A stretch of 64,000 bases of DNA, taken from assembly GCF_902459505.1 (NCBI RefSeq), contig NC_047095.1:115879380-115943379 (forward strand). The letters run 5' to 3'. Made by a program: the position numbers and the translations under genes. This document shows positions 43,020 through 53,544 of this stretch, piece after piece. Origin of the DNA: Geotrypetes seraphini. Taxonomy: Eukaryota; Chordata; Amphibia; Gymnophiona; Dermophiidae. A model generated the notes under the pieces. That model searched no databases. It had not been told where the DNA came from and saw only the letters and a program-made list of their open reading frames with translations. Each line of letters opens with the position of its first letter. Position 1 is the first letter of the stretch.

Positions 43020-43083
43020 ATGCTTCTTACCTTGCTAGCTCTTCTCATCCCGGCTGCAGCCCCGGAGCCTGGGATATCCAAAG
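43020..43083 (+). CDS. MPIG6B: MPIG6B-like, exon 1: signal peptide
   Basis: The frame reads MLLTLLALLIPAAAPEPGIS then K, ending one base into codon 22 at GTAAGG. Residues 1-14 form a hydrophobic secretory signal with likely cleavage after AAA-14. The ATG has A at -3. This is the only ATG that opens in phase with exon 2. A 16-C run lies 17 bp upstream. The whole gene (seven exons, 344 codons) keeps phase throughout and contains no stop, so it looks functional. Confidence 0.85.
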
Positions 43084-43207
43084 GTAAGGACCACATCTCT
43101 GCCTACTTTGCATCCGCTTGCTTGACTGGACATCGCTAAACTCCGACTTTTCCTTTCTGAGCACACGGCTACGCCCCTCAACCACATTCTCATCGCTTCT
43201 TGTCTAG

Positions 43208-43445
43208 ATGACTGCAACTTGCTCCTCGCAAGACCATCTCTCCCCCCCCCCCCTTCAAGATGTCCAGAATTCTGCTGCAGGCCTCACATTCCGCCAGTGT
43301 CATTGCGGTCAGGTCACCCCTCTCCTCAAATCACTTTCATTGGCTACCTATCCATCTCTGCGTACAGTTCAAACTCCTCTTAATAATGTACAAGTGTATT
43401 CACTCTACAGCTCTTCAGTATCTCTCCTCTCTTGTTTCTCCCTCT
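43208..43445 (+). mobile_element. L2-type LINE fragment in intron 1
   Basis: A decayed frame resembling DYCNLLLARPSLPP, NSAAGLTF, HFHWLPI and LCVQFKLL, the post-RT module of an L2-type LINE. The tail of what may be the same element continues at about 44030-44390 (AGATTGTAAGCTCTTTTGAG). Confidence 0.65.
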
Positions 43446-43448
43446 ACC

Positions 43449-43639
43449 TAGGGGTGTCAAAGACCCTCCTCGAGGGCCGCAATCAGTCGGGTTTCCAGGA
43501 TTTCCCTAATGAATATGCATGAGATCTATTAGCATACAATGAAAGCAGTGCATGCAAATAGATCTCATGCATATTCATTGGGGAAATCCTGAAAACCCGA
43601 CTGGATTGCGGCCCTCGAGGTGGGACTTTGACACCCCTG
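43449..43639. mobile_element. hAT MITE in MPIG6B intron 1
   Basis: TAGGGGTGTCAAAGACCC to GGGACTTTGACACCCCTG, with standard interior. It lies inside the LINE fragment. Confidence 0.85.
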
Positions 43640-43679
43640 AGTGTCTACTCCTCCCTGGGAACTCTGTTCTTGTCTGTAC

Positions 43680-44025
43680 CCAATGGTATAGTAAGGGGGG
43701 GGCGGAACGCCCCAAACACCGGCACCTCTCCACCCCTCTACGCCAGGCTTGTGCCCCCTGGACCCCTTTAAAATCTTCACCAGCGCAACTACTCTAGCCT
43801 GTTACTCGTGCAGGCCTGGCTTCCTTTGAAGTCGCGGGGCCAGGAAGTGACATCAGAGGAACAGCCAGCGCAAGCAGTAGGCGGAGAAGCTGCTCACGCT
43901 GGACATTTAGAGGTAGAGGGGGTGGGAAGGGATAGCGTGAGTGTGGGGGCATGGAAGGAGTGGAGGAGGGGAACGGGAGCGCTACTGCCCCAGACGCCTC
44001 CCATCCTCACTGTCTGCACCCTTCT
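43680..44025. repeat. GC-rich MITE remnant (AGTGGCGTAG family)
   Basis: AATGGTATAGTAAGGGGGGG starts it, and GAAGTGACATCAGAGGAACA resembles the interior of the elements at 44922, 45325 and 53021. Confidence 0.5.
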
Positions 44026-44528
44026 CCTCTGCTGCCAACTCCGCCCCTTCTACCTTGCTGCACCATATGCCTGTAACAAACTGCCTGACTCAGGAGGTCA
44101 GCCAAGCTCAATCGCTGGCAGTAATCAAATTCATGCTAAAAGCTCTTTTTTTTTCAAGCTGCCTTTAAGTCTGAACTCCAACCCTCTTGTAAAGCATCCC
44201 TATCTGTTTGTCATTCCCTTTATAGCTCCCCGCCCTTCTGGAATTCTCTAACTGAGCAGCGTGTATAGGTTCACCTCTTTTGTCCTGTTTCTTTGTCACA
44301 GTTAGATTGTAAGCTCTTTTGAGCAGGGACTCTGTCTTCCATCTGGGCGCACTACAGAAATAATAAGTAGCTCCCTCTTCAGTGATTTGGCTCATTCCAG
44401 TTGATTAGTCGCAGTAATCTTTCTTGGATCTCGTACTACGATGGAACCTAGACGTGACCTCTTGTGCATTCCCGGTTTCTATGACCCCCCTTTACATATT
44501 TTGGGTGACTAATGTTGTGTTTCTCCAG

Positions 44529-44831
44529 CTGTAGATCGCAGGCGGGCCGCTTTGGGGCACACGGTCACCATCCGTTGTTTAGTCAGAGCGCCGGTTATCC
44601 AATGGGAGTGGAGGCCTAAATTCCCCACCTGCGCCAGAGTCGGGGACAGGGTCAGCAGGATGATGGAGCCCCAAGGGTTCACCCCTCCTCTGCATTTCGG
44701 GAACCGTCTTCGGCTCAGCGTTGGCGGCAAGAACCTTGAGCTTCAGGAAACGCAGATTAGGGACTCGGGCAAGTACACCTGCGTGGCAGTCGATGGGCAA
44801 AAATGGATCACCGACCTACGCGTTCGGGAAG
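44529..44831 (+). CDS. MPIG6B: MPIG6B-like, exon 2: first Ig-like domain
   Basis: Residues 22-122. Cys38 (TIRC) and Cys106 (DSGKYTC) are the Ig disulfide pair, with Trp47 and Trp49 after the first Cys. The D-S-G-K-Y-T-C motif is the V-set F-strand. Human G6b has PIRWVWAPSFPAC where this has VIQWEWRPKFPTC, and GRLRSL...DSGTFFC where this has NRLRLS...DSGKYTC, a good match for this fast-evolving family. In human G6b-B this domain binds heparan sulfate. The exon starts after TTTCTCCAG. Confidence 0.9.
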
Positions 44832-44921
44832 GTAAGTAATTTTTCACCCACTTCCTGTTCCTACATCTAACAGGAGAAGTCCCCAAGACCCCCCTGCTCC
44901 TGGACCATTCTGGATTGGAAG

Positions 44922-45203
44922 CAGTGGCATCGCGAGGGTGAGAGGCGCACCCGCCCCTTTCCCCCGTACCTCTTTCTTTCCTGGCGTGAGCAGCTGCTCG
45001 CATTGGCTCTCCCTCTGATGTAACTTCCTAGGCACGGGACCCGGAAGTGACCTCGGAGGGCGAGCTGGCTGCTTGCACTGGTGAAAAGCTAGAGGTACAG
45101 ATGGGAGGGGGGGGGGGACGGAGAGGAGGAGGAGAACGGGAGCCGGTGCCACCACCAAGAGAGTGCCCAGGGAGTTCTGCCCCACCCCCTTACTATGCCA
45201 CTG
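44922..45203. mobile_element. hAT-like MITE (CAGTGGCATCGCGAGGG) in intron 2
   Basis: CAGTGGCATCGCGAGGGTGA to CCCCTTACTATGCCACTG, 282 bp. Interior has CGGAAGTGACCTCGGAGG. Confidence 0.75.
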
Positions 45204-45324
45204 ACTGTCCTCCCTTCAAGCCAGCGCTCCTGCAACCTTCCCCAAAGTACCTCTGACTGGAAAAAGCCGGGGCTGCAAGAGTTGCGCATTCCCTCCCCTT
45301 CCAGCCGGTGCAACTAGGGTTACC

Positions 45325-45679
45325 CAGTGGCATAGAAAGGGAAGGGGGCAGTCCACCCCAGGCACTGTCTTCCTTGAGCCCTAGCACCCCTCCTCCTCCT
45401 CTCGGCTCCACTCCACCCCTTCCCCATCCTTTTTTTTTTTTTTTTAAACTTCAGCACGAACAGTCCCGACCCTGCTGCCCGCGTTAGCTTTGATGCTCTT
45501 TCTGATGTCACTTCCGGGAACCGTGCCTAGGAAGTGACGTCAAAGCGCCGATGCCGACGCAGGCAGCAAGGTGGTGGCTGCTTGTACCAAATTTAAAGGG
45601 TAAGGGGTGTGTGGCCGGGGGAGGGCAGGGGCACCACTGCCTCAGGTGTCCTTCACCTTCGCTACGCCCTATGCCACTG
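45325..45679. mobile_element. hAT-like MITE (CAGTGGCATAG) in intron 2
   Basis: CAGTGGCATAGAAAGGGAAG to CTACGCCCTATGCCACTG. Flanks GGGTTACC and GGGGTTAC share GGGTTAC, close to an 8-bp duplication. Confidence 0.75.
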
Positions 45680-46227
45680 GGGGTTACCATATGGCTCTAG
45701 AAAAAAAAAAAAGAGGATGGATTGAGATTTCCAGGTTTCACTTCCATTTAAAACTCGGATGTCTCAATCTATCCTCCTTTTGCTGGAGCCATGTGGTATC
45801 CCTAGCTGCAAATGTACTATTCTCCTGCTTCAGGAGTACTGGAACAGGAGGAGTTGTGCGTGCTCCCACAGCCAACACTCTAGTACCTAGGGTCACCAAC
45901 ATCCAGTAGTTTGTCAGTGTTTTGTAATGCCCACGGTCCAGGCCGCGTCTGGAGGGCCTTTGGTGTGCGCAGACGGCATCACATGCATCCACGCATGCTC
46001 AGAGGCTCTCTAGATGCGGCCCAGAGGTCAGAAAAGAAAGATCTGGCTTTGTGGGAGTGGCGTGGGGCGAGGGTTGGGGGCACAGCCATGTGTCCACGTT
46101 TCTCTGTGAACAAATCTGGTAACATTCCCTGATGGAACTTTCCGTTCAAACCCCACAGCTCCTCTTGTTGAGAGAAGATAAGATTGCAACTGTGACCTCC
46201 CCTCTTCTGCCACAATTAATGCTCCTG

Positions 46228-46425
46228 CACCACCTGCTGGGAGAATCTGGGACTGCAAGAGCTGTGAGCTTACCCCCATTTCTTACAGCACCACCTGCTG
46301 GGAGAATCTGGGACTGCAAGCGCTGTGAGCTTACACCCCTGCCGCCAGTGTAACTGCACCATTTTCTACAGCATCTTCTGCTGGGAGAAGCTGAGCTTGT
46401 AGGAACTGCGAGTTACCCCAGTGTT
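46228..46425 (+). repeat. Three tandem copies just before MPIG6B exon 3
   Basis: Copies begin CACCACCTGCTGGGAGAATC at 46228 and 46289, and a diverged one (CATCTTCTGCTGGGAGAAGC) at 46372. Each includes GCTGTGAGCTTAC or similar. Each copy is preceded by a possible acceptor (TTTCTTACAG, TTTTCTACAG), so decoy 3' splice sites lie within 165 bp of the true one. Confidence 0.8.
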
Positions 46426-46452
46426 TCATGCTCCTTTTGCTCTTTATCATAG

Positions 46453-46770
46453 GCTGTTTCAATAATATCAACCTCGCCATCATCAAGAACAGACCCTCGG
46501 AGGCAACTCTGTACTGTAAAGTCTGCAACCTGATGAGGTCGGAGAGCTCTTTCACCTGGACTGTGAATGGCATTCCCCTTCAGCAGGTGCTGGGGAGCCA
46601 GCACACGAGGACAGGGGCTATTCTGAGTGTGTCCCTCAAGAGTGAGCACCTCCTGGGAGCCTGGCAATGCATGTCCACAGCAAACCGGACCTGGTACGCC
46701 GAGCATTGCCTGGAACTGGAGTCGCCCGACTATAAACCAGAGGAGGACATGGAGTATGGGGAAGAGAAAG
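46453..46770 (+). CDS. MPIG6B: MPIG6B-like, exon 3: second Ig-like domain
   Basis: Residues 123-228. ATLYCKVC (Cys144/Cys147), FTWTVNG (Trp158) and GAWQCMST (Cys195) give the Ig C-W-C pattern, and Asn200-Arg-Thr is an N-glycosylation site. An acidic linker (PDYKPEEDMEYGEEK) follows. Human G6b-B lacks this domain. LY6G6F, its neighbour in human, has a region after its V domain with similar spacing (VLLC...VTW), so this may be an ancestral two-domain form. The acceptor is TTTATCATAG, and the donor is GTAAGA. Confidence 0.85.
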
Positions 46771-48004
46771 GTAAGAACACCATGCACCCTCCGCACTATC
46801 CATCTCTTGCCACTTTGCTTGGGGACCTTCAGGGTAGCCATTTGACCTTCGAGGTCAATGTCCAAGTCAGTCCTGGAATAACCCCTTGCCAGCCCATCAA
46901 TTTCATGCATATTCATTATGGATATACATTAAGGTTGGGGTCCTCTGACAAAATTTGTTTGGAAGTTCCGTCATTGGCTGTGGAGCAACTTCTGAGTAAC
47001 CGGAAATCAATGCTTTCTGTCCAGGGTCCAATGCTTTGGCTTTTCTGTTATTTTTGCGTCAAAGTAATGGCTTCCACATTTTAAAAAAGGGGTGACGACT
47101 TTGCTGAATGAGCATTTTTTTGGTGCAAGATTTGAGAAAGTTTGAATTTTTATATTCTGCTTGTAATTGCATTATATTAGTGACTTTTATTCCGCCATTA
47201 CCTTGCGGTTTAAGGCGGATTACACAAGAGGTTATCTGGACATTTCCAGGAGAGTTACAAAGTAGAGCGAGTTACTTCGGGGGAGATCTTGACATTGTAT
47301 CAGGGTCAATACAAGATAGATAATTTAGATCAGTGTTCTTCAACCGCCGGTGCGCGGTGTGATCGATGCGGCGTTATCTTCAGGCCAGCTCCGTGTTCCT
47401 CACTGACGCAATGCACAAAGCCGCGGGCAGTGGCTCCTACGCGCGTCCTGCGCCTGAACCGGAAGCCTTCTCTCTAATGTCGCATCAGAGAGAAGGCTTC
47501 CAGATGAGGCACAGGGTGCACAAGGAGCCGCTGCCCGCGACTTTGTGCACTGCGTCAGTGAGGAACACGGAGCCGGCCTGAAGAGAACACCGGAGGCGGC
47601 ATAAAACGGCCAGGCGGGAGCAGGCCAGAAGGTAAGGCACAGCATGGAGGGAGACAACAAAGGTAGAGGGAATGATTTTATTTTTGTAACATTCCTAATA
47701 CATAATATTGTATAACAATCTAAATTAATTAAATTAAATTAAAAATTAATTGGAAATAAATGGAAATAAAAAAATATATAAATGCAGAATGAAGTCCTGA
47801 ATTCACATCCCGTCAGTTTAAAAAGGCCAATTGGAAATAATGTGACTTTAGATGTCTTTTTAAAAATTTTGGAAAGATTCTCTCAATTCTACAGGCAAAC
47901 TATTCCAAAAAGGTAGGTTTTCAGTCTGCTTTTAAACAAGGGAAGGGGATCATTTATTCCAGGCTTAGGGGGCAGCTAGATGAAAGGAACGAAGGGTAAC
48001 GTTG
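46771..48004. other. MPIG6B intron 3, left part: palindromic MITE
   Basis: At 47375-47585 a GC-rich inverted repeat pairs CTCCGTGTTCCTCACTGACG with CGTCAGTGAGGAACACGGAG around GAGAGAAGGCTTCC arms. A LINE tail fragment lies at about 47190-47330 (TTGCGGTTTAAGGCGGATTA). No exon seen. Confidence 0.6.
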
Positions 48005-48178
48005 CAGGGATCTCAAAGTCCCTCCTTGAGAGCCGCAATCCAGTCGGGTTTTCAGGATTTCCCCAATGAATATGCATTGAAAGCAGTGCATGCACATAGA
48101 TCTCATGCATATTCATTGGGGAAATCCTGAAAACCCGACTGGATTGCGGCCTTCAAGGAGGGACTTTGAGATCCCTGG
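48005..48178. mobile_element. hAT MITE in intron 3
   Basis: CAGGGATCTCAAAGTCCCTC to GGGACTTTGAGATCCCTG, near-perfect palindrome. Confidence 0.88.
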
Positions 48179-48189
48179 TTAAGAGTGAC

Positions 48190-48540
48190 TTATCTAAGGA
48201 ACGGAGTTCTCTGGGAGGTGTATAAGGAGAAAGAAGAGAGGAGAGATATTGTATGCGATGGCAGATAGGGAGCCAGTGAAGTGACTTAAGGACAGGGGTG
48301 ACATGAGCGTAGCGAGGTTGGTAGAATATATAAGGAGAAAGATGAGAGGAGAGATATTGTGTGCGATGGCAGATAGGGAGCCAGTGAAGTGACTTAAGGA
48401 CAGGGGTGACATGAGCGTAGCGAGGTTGGTAGAAGATGAGTCATGCAGCAGAGTTTTGTAGGGGGGAGAGGCGGCACTGCGGGAGACCAGTTAGAAGTAG
48501 ATTGCAGTAATCTAAGTGTGAGTGTGGACAAGGGTCCGGG
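48190..48540 (-). mobile_element. LINE fragment with a tandem duplication of about 108 bp
   Basis: AGGAGAGATATTGT(A/G)TGCGATGG through GGTTGGTAGAA occurs twice (about 48222-48331 and 48332-48436). The minus strand encodes SHFTGSLSAIA, an L2-like post-RT motif also seen at about 51100 (NHFTGSLRIH). Confidence 0.75.
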
Positions 48541-48746
48541 TAGGGTGGATATCCTGAAAACCTGGACTGGCTGAATATGCCCCAAGAACCAAGTTGGGAA
48601 GAACTGGCCTATACACTAAGAGAAATCAGACCCTGGCTGCCTCCTTTGCATTTCAGTTATAGGCCCACTTTGCCTCCCTCCAGCTCTGTCACAATTTGGC
48701 CCTGTTTCTCTTAATTCATATGGATCTCCTTCTCACCTCACTGCAG

Positions 48747-48876
48747 AGCCAGAAGCCGGACCCAAGCCTGCATCCGTCAACCTGTTCCAGCTCATCCTTA
48801 CAACCCTCGGAGCCCTGACGCTCTTCGCCTTGGTCATCCTCTGCCTCTGTTTCTTCTGTAAGCGGGCGCAAGATAG
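48747..48876 (+). CDS. MPIG6B: MPIG6B-like, exon 4: transmembrane segment
   Basis: Residues 229-271 plus two bases. A short extracellular stalk (EPEAGPKPASV) leads to a hydrophobic helix of about 23 residues, LILTTLGALTLFALVILCLC, then FFCKRAQDR with basic residues marking the cytoplasmic side. There is no charged residue in the helix, so it would not pair with an ITAM adaptor. That fits an inhibitory receptor. Confidence 0.9.
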
Positions 48877-49077
48877 GTAAGGACTAATGGCGCCGACTTT
48901 TAACTTAGCCAGGGCCGGAAAGCTCAGACCTGGTCAGCAAGCTGCTGGGATTTACCGGCGGGGGCTGCCTTGGTAGCAGCGGGGTGAGCAAGGAGCAATT
49001 AAGACTCCACGGGAAGAGAAGCTGGGCTTCTCCTGGTTTTGGACTGGAGGCGCTAGTGTGTAAATCTTTCTTTTTAG

Positions 49078-49118
49078 GTACGAGACGACCCAAGAAGGCA
49101 ACACAGAAGATGGATTAG
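49078..49118 (+). CDS. MPIG6B: MPIG6B-like, exon 5: cytoplasmic
   Basis: A 41-bp exon (1+39+1) between TTCTTTTTAG and GTAATG. It reads (R)YETTQEGNTEDGL, residues 273-285. Hydrophilic juxtamembrane tail with no recognised motif. Phase joins exactly to exon 6. Confidence 0.8.
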
Positions 49119-49439
49119 GTAATGACAAGTTCCCGGTTGTACCACATATCAAGTCAAGCATCTGGTTATCTGCTTCCACCCCTCTCCAATATCATAGTAG
49201 GCCTCAAGAATTAGATCAGGCCAGAAGACAAGGTCACAGACAAGAGTTAAGCATTAGGTAGAGAGTTATGGTAGTAGAAACCTTCCTGCCCAGTTAGGCT
49301 GTGCGTACAGCCCTAAAAAACACTTTTTACAGGTGCTGGATACTGCAGCGTGACAAAGCTAGCCACAACTCAGAATCATCTCCCCCTCCCCTCTAACTAG
49401 AATGGTCATAGGCTCCTCTGATAAGTAAAATGTTATACC

Positions 49440-50182
49440 CCTCCCCATTACAAAACCGTGAAAGTAGTTTTTAGCACAGGCCAGTGCCAGGGCAGGATTA
49501 ATTCGTCGAGGGCCCCTAGGCACACAATTACACTAGGCCCCTGCCCCGCCCCACCCCACCATGCGCCCAGGAGGAAACAGGAAGCTGCGTCAGAGGGAAT
49601 CTTTGGGCAAGCAGCACCGCTTGCAAAATTACAGTTCCCGTTGCCTTTCTTACCCGCGTTGCTTGCTTGTCTTACTTTCCGTCGATGGGGGGGGGCTGCG
49701 TTGCCAATTGGGGTGGGGCTCATGTTGCCGATCGGAGGGGCTCGCGTTGCCAATCGGGGGTGGCCCGCGTTGCCGATCGGGGGTGGCCCGCGTTGCCGAT
49801 CGGGGTGGGGCTCGCGTTGCCGATCGGGGGGGGGCCCACATTGCCAATCGGGGGTGGCCCGCGTTGCCGATCGGGGGGGGCCCGTGTTGCCGATCGGGGG
49901 GGCCCGCGTTGCCGAGCGATGCTGGAGGGGCCCATTGCTGTTTTGAAAAAACAATGTTGATGCCTTCCTTCATCGGGCCCCCCAGACCATTTCGGGCCCT
50001 AGACACGTGCCTACTTGGCCTATTGGTTAATTCTGCCCTGGCCGGCGCACTGAATGCTCTGGGCTGCTCCCAACGCTCAAAGAGTTCCTATGAGCGTCGG
50101 GAGCAGTGCAGAGCCTTCAGCGCACTAGCCTGTGCTATAAACCACTATCGCGGTTTTGTAAAAGGGGAGAGGGGATAGTTAT
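49440..50182. repeat. Two nested MITEs with an internal minisatellite
   Basis: The outer palindrome starts CCCCATTACAAAACCGTGAA and ends CGCGGTTTTGTAAAAGGGG. The inner element runs from CAGGGCAGGATTAATTCGTC (49491) to GGTTAATTCTGCCCTG (50040). Inside that, 49680-49915 holds about ten diverged copies of a 22-30-bp unit based on GTTGCCGATCGGGGGTGGCC. Open frames on both strands there are composition artefacts. Confidence 0.75.
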
Positions 50183-50402
50183 TTACAAAAAAAAAAATCA
50201 TTTACATCTATTCAGAGGTTATTTGGGCAGCTGTTCAATAATAAACTTTACGTACAAAATAAACCGCCCTGCTCATCTAGGTTTCGGCAGCCAAATCACT
50301 GCCAAGAGTCCAGCTAACTTGAGGTTCTTGCTCATGAATGACTTGGAGGCTAAGGGAGAGAACACGGGCCTAGCTTTGGCTGAGCACGTCAGGCTGCAGT
50401 CA

Positions 50403-51005
50403 ACTTAAGAACATAAGAATTTGCCTCCGCTGGGTCAGACCAGAGGTCCATCGCGCCCAGCAGTCCGCTCCCGCGGTGGCCCATCAGGTCCATGACCTGT
50501 CATGTTATCTTGATTTAGCCCTATAGCCCCCTTGTTTTCATCTATACTCTTTCCATACTCTTATCTACCCTTATCTGTATCCCTCAATCCCCCTATCCTT
50601 CAGGAATCCATCCAATCCCTCTTTGAATCCCCGAAGCGTACTCTGCCCGGCCACTTTCTCCGGGAGCGCGTTCCATGTGTCCACAACCCTCTGTGTGAAG
50701 AAGAACCTCCTGGCATTGGTTCTAAACTTCTCCCCTTCCAGTTTCTCCGAGTGCCCTCTTGTGCTTGTGGTTCCCCGTAGTTTGAAGAATCTATCCTTGT
50801 CTACCTTCTCCATGCCCTTCATGATCTTGAAAGTTTCTATCATGTCCCTCCTAAGCCTCCTCTTTTCCAGGGAGAAGAGCCCCAGCTTGCCCAGCCTGTC
50901 AGCGTATGAACAGTCCTCCATACCATTTATCATTTTCGTAGCTCTTCTCTGGACCTTCTCAAGTATCGCCATGTCTTTCTTGAGGTACGGCGACCAATAC
51001 TTCTA
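50403..51005 (-). mobile_element. CR1/L2 LINE 3' end, open C-terminal frame
   Basis: On the minus strand 50571-50972 is an uninterrupted 133-codon frame: MAILEKVQRRATKMINGMED, LGLFSLEKRRLRRDMIETFK and FFFTQRVVDTWNALPEKVAG, ending DRGIEGYR. This is the conserved terminal module of the LINE. The tail at the left has CTGGGTCAGACCAGAGGTCC and AACATAAGAAT. Lack of stops suggests a fairly young insertion. Confidence 0.85.
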
Positions 51006-51319
51006 ACTGGTCTCCCACAGTGCCGCCTCTCTCCCCAGCAATCTGTGCAAAACTCTGTTACACGACATCTTCTACCAACCTCGCTACGCTCATGTCACCC
51101 GTCTCCTTAAATCACTTCACTGGCTCCCTTCGCATACACTTCAAGCTCAAGTGTGTTCATTCTATTGCTCTTCTCTTCTCTCTCCTTATACACCTCTCAG
51201 AAAACTCCATTCCTCAGATAAGCCGCTCTTAGCTTTACTCTTCTCCTCTCCTCAACTTGTCAAATTATTTTTCAGTGCCTTCCAGCTCAGAGTGTCCCCT
51301 CTTCTTCCAGAAAGAGAAC

Positions 51320-52293
51320 ACTGGAAGATTGGGAGAACAATAGATAACAATCTCACTTTCCAAGCACACATCAGCGCTCTCGTTAAAAATTGTTTCTACA
51401 GGTTAAAGATGATCCGTTCGCTTGCCCCACTTCTCGATTCATTTTCCCTTAATACATTAATTCACTCCTTAGTTATCGCAAAATTAGATTATTGTAACTC
51501 CTTATTAAAAGGAGCTTACCAAAAGGATATAAGACGTCTTCAACTCATTCAAAATATTGCAATAAAGATTATTACAGGTTCCAAAAAGTTTGATCATGTC
51601 ACACCTCTATTACAAAATGCTCATTGGCTGCCCATATCTTACAGGATTAATTATAAATTAGCTCTTCTAGTTCATAACACATTAAAAACCAATACTCCTG
51701 CTTTTATAGGTAGGCTCCTGATTCCTTACAGTTCATCCAGAGTTCTCAGATCAGCCTCTCAATCTACCCTTAATGTTCCTTCACTTAAAATTATCGGAAC
51801 CCGCCGTGCTTCAATTTTCTCTGTTACTGCCCCAATGTTATGGAATTCTCTCCCTTTGTATTTAAGATTAGAACAAGATTTGCAAACTTTTAAAAAGAAT
51901 TTAAAGTGTCTTCTTTTTAAAGAAGCATTTAACTGATAGTTCTCTTTTTTAATTATATCAGTCAATCCCTGAGCAACAATATCAGTAAACTTCTTTTCCC
52001 TTAAATATATACCTTTATACTTTTATAATGACATTTTTTTAGGCCTTTTTATTTTCCTTACCTCCCTAATGTGTTTTCCTTTTATGTTCTCTTTAAACAA
52101 AAAAATTGTATTTCTTCCCTATTTTCCCACTGTTTCTAGTTTTCTTTTTGTCCCAAGGATGTTACCCTAGTTTGTGTAGTATAACATTATGTATAAGTTA
52201 GTTTTGTTTTTAAACTCTGTTTTTAATTTTGTAAAACGCTTTGAAATTGGAAAAGCGTTTAATCAAACAATTTAATAAACTTAAACTTGAAAC
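51320..52293 (+). mobile_element. L2-type LINE, C-terminal coding end and full 3' tail
   Basis: The frame to 51936 reads DNNLTFQAHISALVKNCFYR, LDYCNSLLKGAYQKDIRRLQ, FDHVTPLLQNAHWLPISYRI and SIFSVTAPMLWNSLPLYLRL, ending LLFKEAFN. These are the hallmark motifs of the L2-clade segment after the RT. The tail TTTGTAAAACGCTTTGAAAT and TTTAATAAACTTAAACTTGA closes it. Confidence 0.85.
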
Positions 52294-52386
52294 AAGACGA
52301 GTCGTGTTCTCTCCAGCAGCAAAGAGTAATGCTGTCAATTTAATAAAATTAACAGGGCTCGCTCCATTTCTATATTCCCATTACAG

Positions 52387-52454
52387 ATGAGACTCAGCTG
52401 CCCTCGGACGCCAACCAGCAAGATCTACCACCATTAAGGACCCCTTCTGAAAAG
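52387..52454 (+). CDS. MPIG6B: MPIG6B-like, exon 6: cytoplasmic
   Basis: A 68-bp exon following TCCCATTACAG. It reads (D)ETQLPSDANQQDLPPLRTPS then EK, residues 287-308, ending in phase 0 at GTAAAA. Proline-rich (DLPPLRTP), possibly an SH3-binding tail as human G6b-B also has prolines here. It comes 3.3 kb after exon 5 because of LINE and MITE insertions. Confidence 0.85.
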
Positions 52455-52529
52455 GTAAAAACGCCACCTCTGGAAGCTGTTCTCCTTTGGACAGCCAGAG
52501 CCAGTAAAAGGGTACTGAGTGCTCCAGGC

Positions 52530-52723
52530 CACTGTTTCCCAACCCGGTCCTAGAGGACCGGCAGCCAGTCGGGTGTTCAGGATAGCTCTAACAAACCGGC
52601 ATGGGGCAGATTTGCATGCCTGTCGCCTCCATTATATGCAAATCTCTCTCATGCATCTTCATTAGGACTATCCCGAAAACCCGACTGGCCGGTGGTCTTT
52701 CGGAACAGGGTTTGGAACCACTG
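52530..52723. mobile_element. hAT MITE in MPIG6B intron 6
   Basis: CACTGTTTCCCAACCCGG to GGTTTGGAACCACTG with flanks CTCCAGGC (52522-52529) and CTCTAGGC (52724-52731). Same family as 19267-19756. Confidence 0.88.
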
Positions 52724-53020
52724 CTCTAGGCAGCTTCAGACCTAGGCACCCTCCCCTGCAGTTAGTGTTCAGGACCCTAATTTGCTTTACCCTCAGCAAA
52801 GCTTTTTAATATTAAAATGCATGCCCCCGGGGAAGATCTTCAAAGTCATTTATCCAGGTAAAATGAACTATTTGAAATGTGCCTACCTTTCCCACAGGTA
52901 CAAATATGCATGGATGGTTCTTTTGAGTTTTAGTGGCTGACAGGACTTCTTGTTTTGCCTTGACTACAGCCCTAGTCCAACGCCTAGACTTGCCTCATGG
53001 TTAAAAGCCAGCCCTTTGGG

Positions 53021-53544
53021 CAGTGGCGTTGCAAGGGTGAGAGGCTCCCCCCTCCCCATCTGCTCCTTCCCCCATACCTCTAACATTTGGGCCGTAAAAG
53101 TAGCAACCCCAACCTGCTGCTCGCGCCAGCGTCGGCTCTTCCTAGGCGTGGGTCCAGGAAGTGACGTCGGAGAAAAGATCTTCCAAGGCGTGGGTCCAGG
53201 AAGTGACATCAGAGAAATGATCTTCCAAGGCGTGGGTCCAGGAAGTGACGTCGGAGAAAAGATCTTCCAAGGCATGGGTCCAGGAAGTGACGTCAGAGAA
53301 AAGATCTTCCAAGCCATGGGTCCAGGAAGTGACATCAGAGAAAAGATCTTCCAAGGCGTGGGTCCATGAAGTGACGTCGGAGAAAAGATCTTCCAAGCCG
53401 TGGGTCCAGGAAGTGACGTCAGAGAAAAGAGCCAATACTGGAAAGCAGCAAGTTGGGGGTGCTGCTCGTGCCCCGAAAATTAAGGAGATATGGGGGAAGG
53501 GGCACACAGTAGAAGGGGGCTGGGCAGACCCTCCCCCACCACTG
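53021..53544. mobile_element. hAT-like MITE carrying a 42-bp minisatellite
   Basis: It starts CAGTGGCGTTGCAAGGGTGA and ends near CTCCCCCACCACTG. At 53144-53430 seven copies of a 42-bp unit (AGGCGTGGGTCCAGGAAGTG start) occur. The unit arose from the family's CGTGGGTCCAGGAAGTGACG interior. It lies 127 bp upstream of MPIG6B exon 7. Confidence 0.8.

Noticed and set aside
49448-50178. Long overlapping frames of Arg/Pro/Gly repeats on both strands
   Set aside because: Caused by a GC-rich minisatellite in a MITE; all six frames are open to some degree.
52950-53369. 139-codon frame with GVGPGSDVGEKIFQ repeats
   Set aside because: The 42-bp unit of a minisatellite is divisible by three, so any open frame stays open. 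It lies in a MITE in an intron.
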